The translations under genes and the position numbers were made by a program. Below, one piece after another: positions 53,713-63,154 of a stretch of 64,000 bases of DNA. Each line of letters starts with the position of its first letter. Position 1 is the stretch's first letter. The notes beneath the pieces were generated by a model. The model was not told the DNA's origin. It worked only from the letters and a program-made list of their open reading frames with translations, and ran no database searches. The stretch covers positions 160,764 to 224,763 of the forward strand of contig CAMCDS010000001.1 in assembly GCA_945873625.1 (NCBI GenBank). Direction: 5' to 3'. Source of the stretch: an uncultured Porphyromonadaceae bacterium (GTDB lineage: Bacteria > Bacteroidota > Bacteroidia > Bacteroidales > Muribaculaceae).

Positions 53713-53759
53713 CTAAACAAAACTTATAAAACCATGAAACATTATGTCCATAATTTTGC
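53713..53759 (+). promoter_or_regulatory. Candidate Pho box and promoter of first TonB receptor in the region
   Basis: Heptamers CTAAACA (53713), TTATAAA (53724) and TGAAACA (53735) are exactly 11 bp apart. CATGAAA (53733-53739) is 15 bp before TTTGC (53755-53759), which overlaps a consensus -7 box TAATTTTG (53751-53758). There is no -33 TTTG, as expected for an activator-dependent promoter. Confidence 0.6.
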
Positions 53760-53783
53760 GGCAGAAATAATGACAACGAGAAT

Positions 53784-56543
53784 ATGAATTGTAAAAAATT
53801 ACATGTATGCGTAATGACTTTGTCAATGCTCGTTTCCACGGTCAATATGGATGCCGGCATAGTCAAAGGAAGAGTCTATGACTCGGCTACAAATGAACCG
53901 CTTATTGGCGCGACGGTCATAGCGGGCAACCATACGCAGGGGGCATCGACAGATATAGACGGTCATTATACATTGCAGCTCACCGCAGGGAAATATGATT
54001 TTGCAATAAAGTATATAGGATACCGGGATACGGTAATCTCACATCAGGTACCCTTAGGAATGGAAGAGCTGATACTTGACATTCCTATGATGCCGGATGC
54101 CACTTCATTGTCCGAAGTGACAGTAGTGGCTGTCGCACGAAGGGATACCGAGGCTGCCATGATAGAGGAGGAAAAGAAAAGTAATGTAGTGCAGACAGGT
54201 GTTTCGTCGCAACAAATCGCCAAGACGCAGGACAAAGATGCTTCGGAAGTTATAAGAAGAGTGCCGGGCATTTCGATTATTGAAGATAAGTTTGTTATGG
54301 TCAGAGGCTTGTCGCAGCGATACAACAATGTATGGCTCAACGGTAGCGCGGTGCCGAGTTCCGAGGCAGACTCCCGCGCTTTCTCATTCGACATCATCCC
54401 GAGCAGCCAGATCGACAATATGGTGATTGTCAAAAGCCCCGCTCCGGAATATCCCGCCGACTTCACCGGCGGTTTCGTGATGGTCAATACCAAAAGGCAA
54501 CCGTTGAAAACCGGCTTCGACATCTCTGTCGGCGCAGGCATAAACGACAGGACACATTTCCGTGAGTTTGTAAAGGCCGGAGGCAGGTTTGCCTTCCCTG
54601 CCGGCGGACTTGACGCGCCGTTAGTGAGTTATCCCGGATTTGAAGGAAGAATCGATCCGTTGGCAAGCGGTCTGGACAACAACTGGCGGGTTAAGACCAT
54701 ACATCCCGTTGCCGACCTTAAGGCAAGTGCCGGATACAATCAGTCCTGGCTCATAGGTGACGGGCAGATGTGGCTTGTGGCGGCACTGAATTTCTCGAAC
54801 AGCTACCGGACATTGCTGAATATGGAGAATTCGCTCTATGGTCCGTACGATGTATCCAACGACAAGAGCGTACCGCTGCGAAAGGCTTCCGACAACCAAT
54901 ATACCCGGGAGACCCGCTACGGGGCGATGCTGAACCTGTCTTTCCGTCCTTCGGGAGGCATCCATCTGTTTGAGTGGAAAAACATCTTCAATCAAATCAT
55001 CAAGAACAGGTATTCCGACCGCATCGGTTTCAATGCGCAGGCCGACAATATCAACGACATGGAATATTATCACTCGTCGCGCCCCTCTTTCAACACTCAG
55101 TTCACCGGCAGCCATACATTCGATGCCGACCGCGTGGACTGGAGCGTCGGATATGCCTTTGCACAACGCAATCTGCCAGACCGGAGACTGATAGAGCGCA
55201 CCGACCGCACGGAGCAGACTATGGGCATATACCGTATCGGCCGGGAATTTACAAAGCTCAACGAGCACACCGGGTCGCTGTCGGGCAATTACCGGCATGA
55301 GTTTGATTTCTCGATCATCAAACCCATACTTAAAACCGGCATATACGGAGAATACCGTACCCGCACCTACCGCACCCGTCAGTTCCAGTACGGCTGGCAG
55401 CCTGACAACAGCCTCCCTGACGGATTCATGTTCAATCCCGATGTGCAGGGCGACCTTTTGACTGATTCAAATTACGGGAATGACAAACTCTATCTTTACG
55501 AGGAGGTAAACTGGCTAAACAACTACAATGCGCATCAGACACTCGGGGCGGTCTATCTTTCAGCGGACATTCCCTTGAGAAAATTCGACATTCATGCCGG
55601 TGTGAGGTATGAATACAGCCGCCAGACCCTCGAGATGAACACCCGCCAGTATGAGGAGAGCCTCCATAAGACCGATTATGACTATCCGGGGCTGTTCCCG
55701 TCGGTCAATGTTACATACCATATAACCGACAGCCACCAGCTCCGCGCCGCCTACGGCCGCTCTACCAACCGTCCCGAGTTCCGCGAGCTTTCCTCGTCGG
55801 TATATTATGACTTCGACCTCGGCAGCAGCGTGATGGGCAACCCTGACCTGAAGGCGGCCACAATCGACAATGCGGAACTCCGCTGGGAATGGTATCCCTC
55901 CAGGGGGGAACAGATCTCGGTAGCGCTTTTCTACAAGCATTTCGCCCATCCGATTGAGTGGACATATACCGTGGCCGGTGGCACCGACCTCATATATTCT
56001 TTCATCAACGCCAATGGAGCCAACAACTATGGTGTGGAAATCGACATACGCAAGAACCTCGGTTTCATCGGACTCCGAGACTTTTCGCTGTCGCTCAACG
56101 GAGCGCTGATCAAAAGCCGGGTTACATTCGACAAAGGCACAAACAACATCGACCGCCCGATGCAGGGACAGTCCCCCTACTTAGTGAACGCAGGACTGTT
56201 CTATAACAACGATGAATACGGCTGGAACGCCGCATTACTCTACAATATCATCGGCAAACGCATCACCGGTGTGGGCAACCGTTACGGTACCGCATCGGAC
56301 GGCACTGCACGCAACATCCCCAATTCCTACGAGATGCCGCGCCACAGCCTTGATATATCGGTGTCGAAGAAGTTCGGCAGATGGAGCCTGAAACTTTCGG
56401 CACGCGATATCCTCGCTCAAAGATACCTTTTCAAACAAATTGAGGAAGTGACAAACGAAGGGAAAGGTAAAACAATTGAAGAAACAACCCGGAGCTACAA
56501 ACCGGGACGCAATTTCAACATAACAATCGGATATAATTTCTAA
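53784..56543 (+). CDS. TonB-dependent receptor
   Basis: A 919-residue receptor with a signal peptide (about residues 1-24), carboxypeptidase-regulatory-like domain (VKGRVYDSATNEPLIGATVI, about 26-110), plug (about 130-260, with IRRVPGISIIEDKFVMVRGLSQRYNN) and barrel ending in YNF. Unlike classical SusC it has no adjacent SusD. It is downstream of a candidate Pho box and followed by a lipoprotein gene, a second receptor and a phosphatase, so it may import phosphate-containing compounds (inference). Confidence 0.93.
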   Translation: MNCKKLHVCVMTLSMLVSTVNMDAGIVKGRVYDSATNEPLIGATVIAGNHTQGASTDIDGHYTLQLTAGKYDFAIKYIGYRDTVISHQVPLGMEELILDIPMMPDATSLSEVTVVAVARRDTEAAMIEEEKKSNVVQTGVSSQQIAKTQDKDASEVIRRVPGISIIEDKFVMVRGLSQRYNNVWLNGSAVPSSEADSRAFSFDIIPSSQIDNMVIVKSPAPEYPADFTGGFVMVNTKRQPLKTGFDISVGAGINDRTHFREFVKAGGRFAFPAGGLDAPLVSYPGFEGRIDPLASGLDNNWRVKTIHPVADLKASAGYNQSWLIGDGQMWLVAALNFSNSYRTLLNMENSLYGPYDVSNDKSVPLRKASDNQYTRETRYGAMLNLSFRPSGGIHLFEWKNIFNQIIKNRYSDRIGFNAQADNINDMEYYHSSRPSFNTQFTGSHTFDADRVDWSVGYAFAQRNLPDRRLIERTDRTEQTMGIYRIGREFTKLNEHTGSLSGNYRHEFDFSIIKPILKTGIYGEYRTRTYRTRQFQYGWQPDNSLPDGFMFNPDVQGDLLTDSNYGNDKLYLYEEVNWLNNYNAHQTLGAVYLSADIPLRKFDIHAGVRYEYSRQTLEMNTRQYEESLHKTDYDYPGLFPSVNVTYHITDSHQLRAAYGRSTNRPEFRELSSSVYYDFDLGSSVMGNPDLKAATIDNAELRWEWYPSRGEQISVALFYKHFAHPIEWTYTVAGGTDLIYSFINANGANNYGVEIDIRKNLGFIGLRDFSLSLNGALIKSRVTFDKGTNNIDRPMQGQSPYLVNAGLFYNNDEYGWNAALLYNIIGKRITGVGNRYGTASDGTARNIPNSYEMPRHSLDISVSKKFGRWSLKLSARDILAQRYLFKQIEEVTNEGKGKTIEETTRSYKPGRNFNITIGYNF

Positions 56544-56570
56544 TCAAGAAAGTACAATTTCTAATTAAAA

Positions 56571-58070
56571 ATGAGAAAACGTATGAAAATCAACATCATC
56601 AACTCAGGCAGGCTGCTCATGGCGGCACTTGCCGTGGGAGCCGGACTTGCAATGGCATCCTGCTCATCGAACGATGAACCCGATTCGCCCAAGTTCACAG
56701 ACCCGGAAGTGACCTACAAAGGGAACGTGGCCTACAGCAAGGGCATACTCTTCAACGAGGGCAAGGAACTCGGCAATGGTACCCAGAACTTCCACTTTAC
56801 CGGCGACGTGACTCTTGAGAAGGGTGTCTATCTGCTCAAGGGATGGGTCTATGTGGATGCCGGAGCGAAACTCCGCATACCCGCCGGAACCGTCATCAAG
56901 GGCGACAAGCAGACTATGGCCTCGCTCATCGTGGAACCGGGAGGATATGTCGAGATGAACGGCACGAAGGACGCGCCGGTGGTAATGACCTCGGCACAGG
57001 CTCCCGGGCAGCGGCGTCCCGGCGACTGGGGCGGACTCATCATCTGCGGAAAAGCCCGAAACAACCAGCAGACAATGCAGATCGAGGGTGGCCCGACCAC
57101 AATCCACGGAGGTGACAACGACAGCGACAACTCCGGCATATACCGCTATGTACGTATAGAGTTCGCCGGTTATCCCTTCGACACCGACAAGGAAATCAAT
57201 GGCCTGACTTTCGGTTCGGTGGGCAGCGGCACGACCGTGGACCACATTCAGGTATCATACTCAAACGATGATTCATTCGAATGGTTCGGTGGTTCTGTAA
57301 ACTGTAAATACCTCGTGGCTTACAACGGCTGGGACGATGAGTTTGACACCGACAACGGATTCTCCGGCAATGTTGAATACTGTCTGTCGGTTCGTGATCC
57401 TCGAATCGCCGATACATCGCAGAGCAACGGTTTCGAGAGCGACAACAACGCCAGCGGTGCCGAGACAGCCCCGTTCACGTCAGCTCATTTCAGCCATGTC
57501 ACATTCATCGGTCCTAAAACCGCCAAGAACGGAGACTTCCGCAACAGTTCTGATTATATCACGGCCGGCAACATGTTCCCCGACAATGGCTCGAAACTCG
57601 GCAAATTCCAGTCGGCCATGCAGATACGCCGTGGCAGCAAACTCAATGTAGCCAATACTCTTGCCGTAGGTTATCCCATCGGTCTGATTGTCGATGGGGA
57701 GAAAGGCAATACCGTGAAATATGCCAAGGCAGGAGACTTCAAACTCGACAATATTATATTTGCAGGTATGGATATAATCGGCTCCGACAAAAACAAAGTA
57801 TATGAGGATTATTTCATAGACCTTGCGGCCGGTACTGAGGACAAAGGCCGAGAATCATTCTCCCACACCTTCTTCCTGTCGAATCCTAACAACAAGGTCA
57901 TGACCGAGGTCGCTCTCAACCTCACCGATCCCGCAGGTCTTGGCCAGAATTATTGTCCTTCCACGATGCTCTCGGACGGTAAAGGCGGATACATAGGCGC
58001 TTTCAAGGATACATCCGACGACTGGCTTCAAGGCTGGACAAACTTCGACCCCCAGAACACAGTCTATTAA
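56571..58070 (+). CDS. Beta-helix-like surface lipoprotein
   Basis: A 499-residue lipoprotein (495 if the second ATG is used); cysteine at residue 31 in AMASC. The following sequence has repeats typical of right-handed beta-helices (LRIPAGTVIKGDKQTMASLIVEPGGYVEMNG; RRPGDWGGLIICGKA; YVRIEFAGY; VDHIQVSYSNDDSFEWFGGSVNCKYLVAYNGWDDEFDTDNGFSG). The acidic loops could bind calcium. It lies 27 bp after the TonB receptor. Probably a surface binding or enzyme partner; substrate unknown. Confidence 0.8.
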   Translation: MRKRMKINIINSGRLLMAALAVGAGLAMASCSSNDEPDSPKFTDPEVTYKGNVAYSKGILFNEGKELGNGTQNFHFTGDVTLEKGVYLLKGWVYVDAGAKLRIPAGTVIKGDKQTMASLIVEPGGYVEMNGTKDAPVVMTSAQAPGQRRPGDWGGLIICGKARNNQQTMQIEGGPTTIHGGDNDSDNSGIYRYVRIEFAGYPFDTDKEINGLTFGSVGSGTTVDHIQVSYSNDDSFEWFGGSVNCKYLVAYNGWDDEFDTDNGFSGNVEYCLSVRDPRIADTSQSNGFESDNNASGAETAPFTSAHFSHVTFIGPKTAKNGDFRNSSDYITAGNMFPDNGSKLGKFQSAMQIRRGSKLNVANTLAVGYPIGLIVDGEKGNTVKYAKAGDFKLDNIIFAGMDIIGSDKNKVYEDYFIDLAAGTEDKGRESFSHTFFLSNPNNKVMTEVALNLTDPAGLGQNYCPSTMLSDGKGGYIGAFKDTSDDWLQGWTNFDPQNTVY

Positions 58071-58167
58071 CGTATATATCCCTTCTGTTACTATCCTCAC
58101 CATCCATTTGATTAAAATGGGTCGTGAGGATTTCTGTATATAATGACATCAGTAAGTTTCACAAAAG

Positions 58168-58214
58168 CTAAACAAAACTGATAAACCCATGAAATGATAG
58201 TTGGCTAATTTTGC
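58168..58214 (+). promoter_or_regulatory. Candidate Pho box and promoter of second TonB receptor
   Basis: CTAAACA (58168), TGATAAA (58179) and TGAAATG (58190) are exactly 11 bp apart. CATGAAA (58188-58194) lies 15 bp before TTTGC (58210-58214), overlapping the TAATTTTG -7 box (58206-58213). The arrangement is the same as at 53713-53759. Confidence 0.6.
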
Positions 58215-58247
58215 ACCGTAAACAACAAACAATAAACAACAATCACA

Positions 58248-60998
58248 GTGAAGAAAGTAATGTCAACTTTTATGGTCGCGCTTGTTTCGGGGCTGACCAT
58301 GTTAGCGGCTGACAGTCCGAAATACGGACTACTTAAAGGCCGCATCCTTGACAACGAGAAGAACCCGCTGGCAGGGGCGGTGGTGGTCATTGACAGCGAC
58401 AAGCTGTCGGCAGTCACTGACCTTGACGGCTTTTTCTCGTTTGCCAATCTGTCATCAGGCAACCACAGTCTTAAGGTAACCTATATCGGATTTCTCCCCG
58501 TGAGCAAAACGATAACAGTATCGGAAGAATCGACTATCGACGATATTGTGATGTCGGATACATCGCGGGAGTTGAACGAAGTGGTGGTAACCGGTGTTTT
58601 CTCCGGGCAGCAAAGAGCGATAAATGCACAGAAAAACAACGTCAACATCACCAATGTGGTATCTGCCGACCAGATAGGCAAGTTTCCGGACTCGAATATC
58701 GGAGACGCGCTGAAACGTATAAGCGGCATAAACGTGCAGTATGACCAGGGCGAGGCGCGTTTCGGTCAGGTACGTGGCACTCCGGCGGAGTTCAGTTCGG
58801 TTACTATCAACGGTTCGAGGCTGCCGTCGGCAGAGGGCGACATCCGTAACGTGCAGCTCGACCTCATACCTTCCGATATGATTCAGACAATCGAGGTCAG
58901 CAAGACACTCATGCCTGATCAGGACGGCGATGCCATCGGCGGTTCCATAAACCTTGTCACGAAAAATTCGCCGCATAGATTCACTGTCGGAGCTGTCGCT
59001 GGAACAGGATACAACTGGATAAGCCGCAAAGCGCAGATGAATTTCGGTCTTACTCTCGGAAACCGTTTTTTCAACAACCGTTTCGGAGTAATGTTTGCCG
59101 CCTCCTATAATAATGCACCCTCCGGATCCTACAATACTGAATTTAAATGGGAAAAGGACGACAACGGCAAAATATATATCAATGACTACCAGATAAGGCA
59201 GTATTTTGTCACCCGCGAGCGTCAGAGTTATTCGTTGTCGCTCGACTGGAAGTTCAACGACTACAACAAGATATGGTTCAAAGGTATCTTCAACAACCGC
59301 AACGACTGGGAAAACCGCTACCGCACGACGCTGAAAGACATGACCCCGGAGGGGAAAGCCGATGTCAGGGTGCAGACCAAAGGTGGCACGCCCGACAACC
59401 GCAACGCCCGTCTGGAACGCCAACGCACTATGGACTTCACTCTCGGAGGCGAGAACCGTCTCGGCATTTTCGGGATTGACTGGAAATTAGGATATGCGAG
59501 AGCCTCCGAGGAAAGGCCCAACGAGCGCTATATCGATTATCGCCTGAAAAAGCAGAAGTTCAGTATCGATATGTCGAATCCACGCGAGCCTCTTGCCACT
59601 CCGGACGAAGGCTCCACCATGACACTAAATGATGATTTCTCACTCAAGGAACTGACACAGGCGCAGGAAGATATTGTCGAGAAGGACTTCAAGGCAGCTC
59701 TTAATTTCAAGACAAAACTCAGCGACAGGGCAAAGCTCAAATTCGGCTTCAAATTCGTCAGCAAGTCCAAGAACAAAGAGATAGACTTCTACGAATACAC
59801 TCCCATTGATGAGAAGGCCTTTGACAAGGATGCTTTCGCCCATACTGTCGATATGACTACAGACCGTTTTATGCCTTCGGCTAAATACAAGGCGGGAACA
59901 TTCATTGACAAATCTTTTCTCGGCTCTCTGAATCTTGATGATAAAAATCAGTTTGAGAGCGAACAGGTGGCTGAGGAACTTGCGGGCAATTACCACGCCC
60001 GAGAGAATGTCACTTCCGGTTACATGCGCATCGACTCACGGCTCGCGGACAATCTTCAGTTTATGGGTGGATTGAGAGTGGAGAACACCGACTTGCGTTA
60101 CATCGGCAGAATCTATGACGACGAGACCGGAGAGGTGTCGAAAACCGCGCCGGCAACTTCAAGCTACATAAACTTCCTCCCATCGCTTCTTCTGAAATGG
60201 GAGATAAATAAGGATTTCCTGTTCCGTGCGGGCTACAATCAGTCAATATCCCGTCCAAAATATTCGGCACTCGTCCCGGGAATGAAAATAAGCCGCGGCG
60301 ACAATGAGATAACGGTGGGCAACCCCGGTCTGAAGGCAACCACATCACACAACATAGACCTCAATGCCGAATATTACTGGAAGTCGATAGGACTTGTGTC
60401 TGCCGGTCTGTTCTATAAACGCATTGAGGGCTTTATTGTCGACGAGGTGGCCTACAACAAGGAATACGAAGGAAATTTATGGACGAAATTCACTCAACCG
60501 AAGAACGGCGGCAATGCCAATATATTCGGTGTTGAGCTTGCATGGCAACGCGATTTCAGTTTCATCACACCGGCGATGAAATGCCTCGGACTTTATGCAA
60601 CATATACCTATACACGTTCACGCATCACCGATTTCAATTTCGAGGGTCGTGAAAACGAAAAAGGTCTAAGTCTGCCCGGTTCCCCTGAACATACCGCTAA
60701 TCTCTCGCTATATTTCGACAAGTGCGGTTTCTCCGCAAGAGCCTCGTTCAATTATGCATCGGCATTTATCGACGAGATGGGCGCAAGCTCGTTCTACGAC
60801 CGTTACTACGATGCCGTGAAATATCTGGATCTGAATGTCAGCTATACATTCGGGCGCAAAACAAAATTCACAATCTATGTTGACTGCAACAACCTTCTCA
60901 ATCAGCCGTTGCGCTACTATCAGGGAAGTAAGGACTACACGATGCAGCAGGAGTATTACGGAGTGAAACTCAACGGTGGAGTAAAAGTAACATTCTAA
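58248..60998 (+). CDS. TonB-dependent receptor
   Basis: A 916-residue receptor. The best start is GTG at 58248 (MKKVMSTFMVALVSGLTMLAA as signal peptide); an ATG four codons later is an alternative. Carboxypeptidase-regulatory-like domain about 25-110, plug about 118-240 (SADQIGKFPDSNIGDALKRI, then SADGDIRN-type PSAEGDIRNVQLDLIPSDMI), barrel to the C-terminal Phe. It is of the group with a VSADQIGKFPDSN plug. It is 12 bp before the phosphatase gene, which suggests joint uptake of a phosphate ester or its products (inference). Confidence 0.93.
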   Translation: MKKVMSTFMVALVSGLTMLAADSPKYGLLKGRILDNEKNPLAGAVVVIDSDKLSAVTDLDGFFSFANLSSGNHSLKVTYIGFLPVSKTITVSEESTIDDIVMSDTSRELNEVVVTGVFSGQQRAINAQKNNVNITNVVSADQIGKFPDSNIGDALKRISGINVQYDQGEARFGQVRGTPAEFSSVTINGSRLPSAEGDIRNVQLDLIPSDMIQTIEVSKTLMPDQDGDAIGGSINLVTKNSPHRFTVGAVAGTGYNWISRKAQMNFGLTLGNRFFNNRFGVMFAASYNNAPSGSYNTEFKWEKDDNGKIYINDYQIRQYFVTRERQSYSLSLDWKFNDYNKIWFKGIFNNRNDWENRYRTTLKDMTPEGKADVRVQTKGGTPDNRNARLERQRTMDFTLGGENRLGIFGIDWKLGYARASEERPNERYIDYRLKKQKFSIDMSNPREPLATPDEGSTMTLNDDFSLKELTQAQEDIVEKDFKAALNFKTKLSDRAKLKFGFKFVSKSKNKEIDFYEYTPIDEKAFDKDAFAHTVDMTTDRFMPSAKYKAGTFIDKSFLGSLNLDDKNQFESEQVAEELAGNYHARENVTSGYMRIDSRLADNLQFMGGLRVENTDLRYIGRIYDDETGEVSKTAPATSSYINFLPSLLLKWEINKDFLFRAGYNQSISRPKYSALVPGMKISRGDNEITVGNPGLKATTSHNIDLNAEYYWKSIGLVSAGLFYKRIEGFIVDEVAYNKEYEGNLWTKFTQPKNGGNANIFGVELAWQRDFSFITPAMKCLGLYATYTYTRSRITDFNFEGRENEKGLSLPGSPEHTANLSLYFDKCGFSARASFNYASAFIDEMGASSFYDRYYDAVKYLDLNVSYTFGRKTKFTIYVDCNNLLNQPLRYYQGSKDYTMQQEYYGVKLNGGVKVTF

Positions 60999-61010
60999 AC
61001 AATAAGTATT

Positions 61011-61934
61011 ATGATTCGTAAATTATTTGTAGCGGCATTAGCTCTCATTTCGATTTCGGGAGCATTTGCCCAAAATGAGATCAAGAAAGGGGATGTAAAT
61101 CTGATGGTGGTGTCCGACCTCGGACGCAACGGTCACTATGATCAGAAAACTGTAGCCGCCACAATGGGCAGAATTGCCGAGGAGGTGGGTCCAGACGCAG
61201 TCCTCGCACTTGGCGACACTCACCACTATAGTGGCGTGCAGAGTGTGGCAGATCCGCTTTGGATGACCAACTACGAGCTGATTTACTCGCATCCAGAGTT
61301 GATGGTCAACTGGTATCCCGTTTTGGGCAACCACGAATATCGTGGCAACACTCAGGCGGTAATTGACTATTCTGACGTTTCGCGCCGATGGGAAATGCCC
61401 GCGAGGTATTACGCAAAGACATTTGAGGAAGACGGGACAACCGTCAAAGTGGTATTCATCGACACCACACCTCTGATTGACAGATACCATAAGAATGCCG
61501 ACACTTATCCCGATGCGGCAAAGCAGGATGTTGACACTCAGCTTCAATGGCTTGACCAGACATTGGCTGACTCACCCGAAGATTGGGTTGTCGTCGTAGG
61601 CCATCATCCCATCTACGCCTATACCGACAAATCTGAATCGGAACGCACGGATATGCAAAAACGGGTTGACACAATTCTGCGCAAACACAATGTGGATATG
61701 TATATCTGCGGTCACATCCACAATTTCCAGCATATCCGCAGACCCGATTCCAAGATTGACTATGTGGTCAACACGTCCGGTTCGCTCACGAGAGTTCCGA
61801 AAAAGATTGACGGCACAGTATTCTATAGCGATTCTCCGGGATTTTCAATTCTGACTGCCGATAAAAAGAACCTCAGGCTGAATTTACTTGACAAAGATGG
61901 CAAAACAATCCACTACATCGAGCGCACAAAATAG
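61011..61934 (+). CDS. Secreted purple-acid-type metallophosphatase
   Basis: A 307-residue calcineurin-fold enzyme with a signal peptide (about residues 1-21, cut at AFAQ). Metal motifs in order: VVSDLGRNG near residue 33, LALGDTHHYSG near 65, PVLGNHEYRG near 103, VVVGHHPIY near 198 and CGHIHNFQHI near 238. This is the layout of tartrate-resistant acid phosphatase, although the second motif reads GDTHHY where most have GDNFY. It should release phosphate from esters in the periplasm or at the surface. It forms an operon with the TonB receptor before it. Confidence 0.9.
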   Translation: MIRKLFVAALALISISGAFAQNEIKKGDVNLMVVSDLGRNGHYDQKTVAATMGRIAEEVGPDAVLALGDTHHYSGVQSVADPLWMTNYELIYSHPELMVNWYPVLGNHEYRGNTQAVIDYSDVSRRWEMPARYYAKTFEEDGTTVKVVFIDTTPLIDRYHKNADTYPDAAKQDVDTQLQWLDQTLADSPEDWVVVVGHHPIYAYTDKSESERTDMQKRVDTILRKHNVDMYICGHIHNFQHIRRPDSKIDYVVNTSGSLTRVPKKIDGTVFYSDSPGFSILTADKKNLRLNLLDKDGKTIHYIERTK

Positions 61935-61978
61935 CCTGAAAAGAATGTAGATGTACTGACACATATCAATAAGAACCT

Positions 61979-62010
61979 GATACGTTTTATGTTTTTTCAT
62001 GAGACGTATC
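61979..62010 (+). terminator. Hairpin after the phosphatase gene
   Basis: GATACGTTTTATG (61979-61991) pairs with CATGAGACGTATC (61998-62010) including two wobble pairs, around a TTTTTT loop. No T-run follows. It may end the receptor-phosphatase transcript. Confidence 0.5.
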
Positions 62011-62068
62011 TATGTGTGTTTTATCAATAATTACAATAATTTAATTAACAATTAACAAAATCCTCATT

Positions 62069-63154
62069 GTGGATGCCTCCGACTCCGACCGTCGGCTCAT
62101 GTCGGGCTTGCTTGTCAAGTCCGGCTATGAGCCGATTGCTGTTGATAGTATGGAGGCTGCAAAGGAAGAGGTGGCAAAGCTGCCACCTGACGCAGTCATC
62201 GTCGCGGACTACAAACTCCCCAACGGCTCCGCCAAAGAGTTAATCAACTGGCAAAAGACCGAGGGCTTCAAATTCCCGGTTATAGCCATAGTGAATAACC
62301 GGACTTGCCTCGAAGCGACAAATGTTATGGAAGACCACGGAGCTGTTGCCGTCATACAGCGTCCGGCAATCGACAAGGAGCTTGTTGATTATGTATCCCG
62401 GTATGTAAGGGATATTGAATCGGCAACCCCACCTGAAGAAAAACTGATTGACCGTCCGAGCGACGAGTTCAGAAAAGTCAAGGAGAAGATTGCCCGGCTT
62501 GCTACGTGCAATGCCAATATCATAATCTTCGGTGAGAGCGGTATGGGAAAGGAGCAGATTGCACGAGAAATCTACCGCCGGAGTTCCCGCATCGATAAAC
62601 CGCTTACAGTCATTGAGGCCGATGGAGCCGCACTTATAGGCAAGCATAATCCGACGTCAACCGACAGCGAGATGTACGGTCGCATCAGCAGTTACTTCAC
62701 AAATGCTACAGGCGGTACGATAATCATCAAGAACATTCATCTTCTTGACTTCGACAAACAATCGGTGCTGTTGCACATTCTTGTTACAGACCATCCGGAT
62801 GTGCGGGTGATATGTACTGCCGAGCCAGAGTTGCTTGATATGGTAGCTGACAAATCGTTTCGGTCCAACCTTTTCTTCAATCTGCGCGAGATGGATGTAA
62901 CAATCCTACCGTTGAGAAAGTCGGGTGATGAAATTCAGCCTGTGGCGGAGTATTATCTTCAGATGTTCGCCGAACAAAACGGGACACCGGTAAAACGCCT
63001 CGATGCTTCGGCTGTTAAAGCGTTGCGCCTCCACGACTGGCCGGGCAACATCCGAGAGTTGAGGAACGTAATCCGACACGCGACTCTAAATGCTTCAGGC
63101 GATGTCCGTCGCGCCCGGATGTCTGACCTCTTGATTGGTGATGCGCACTACTGA
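62069..63154 (+). CDS. Degenerate NtrC-type response regulator (receiver plus AAA+, no DNA-binding domain)
   Basis: A 361-residue frame if the GTG at 62069 is used. The receiver is intact from residue 1 (phospho-acceptor in VIVADYKLPNG near residue 45), but its first beta-strand (K-I-L-I-V-D) lies just upstream, and the only codon in the place of an initiator is ATT at 62051; no ATG is in frame before the stop at 62042. The AAA+ domain (about 130-350) has Walker A GESGMGKEQIAREIY, but the sigma-54-contacting GAFTGA loop is missing, and the C-terminal Fis-type helix-turn-helix is absent (ends RMSDLLIGDAHY). It is therefore probably not a normal sigma-54 activator; it may be decaying or have another role. 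Confidence 0.75.
   Translation: MDASDSDRRLMSGLLVKSGYEPIAVDSMEAAKEEVAKLPPDAVIVADYKLPNGSAKELINWQKTEGFKFPVIAIVNNRTCLEATNVMEDHGAVAVIQRPAIDKELVDYVSRYVRDIESATPPEEKLIDRPSDEFRKVKEKIARLATCNANIIIFGESGMGKEQIAREIYRRSSRIDKPLTVIEADGAALIGKHNPTSTDSEMYGRISSYFTNATGGTIIIKNIHLLDFDKQSVLLHILVTDHPDVRVICTAEPELLDMVADKSFRSNLFFNLREMDVTILPLRKSGDEIQPVAEYYLQMFAEQNGTPVKRLDASAVKALRLHDWPGNIRELRNVIRHATLNASGDVRRARMSDLLIGDAHY

Noticed and set aside
62069..63154. Functional sigma-54 activator
   Set aside because: The GAFTGA loop and the DNA-binding domain are missing, so the standard role cannot be claimed.
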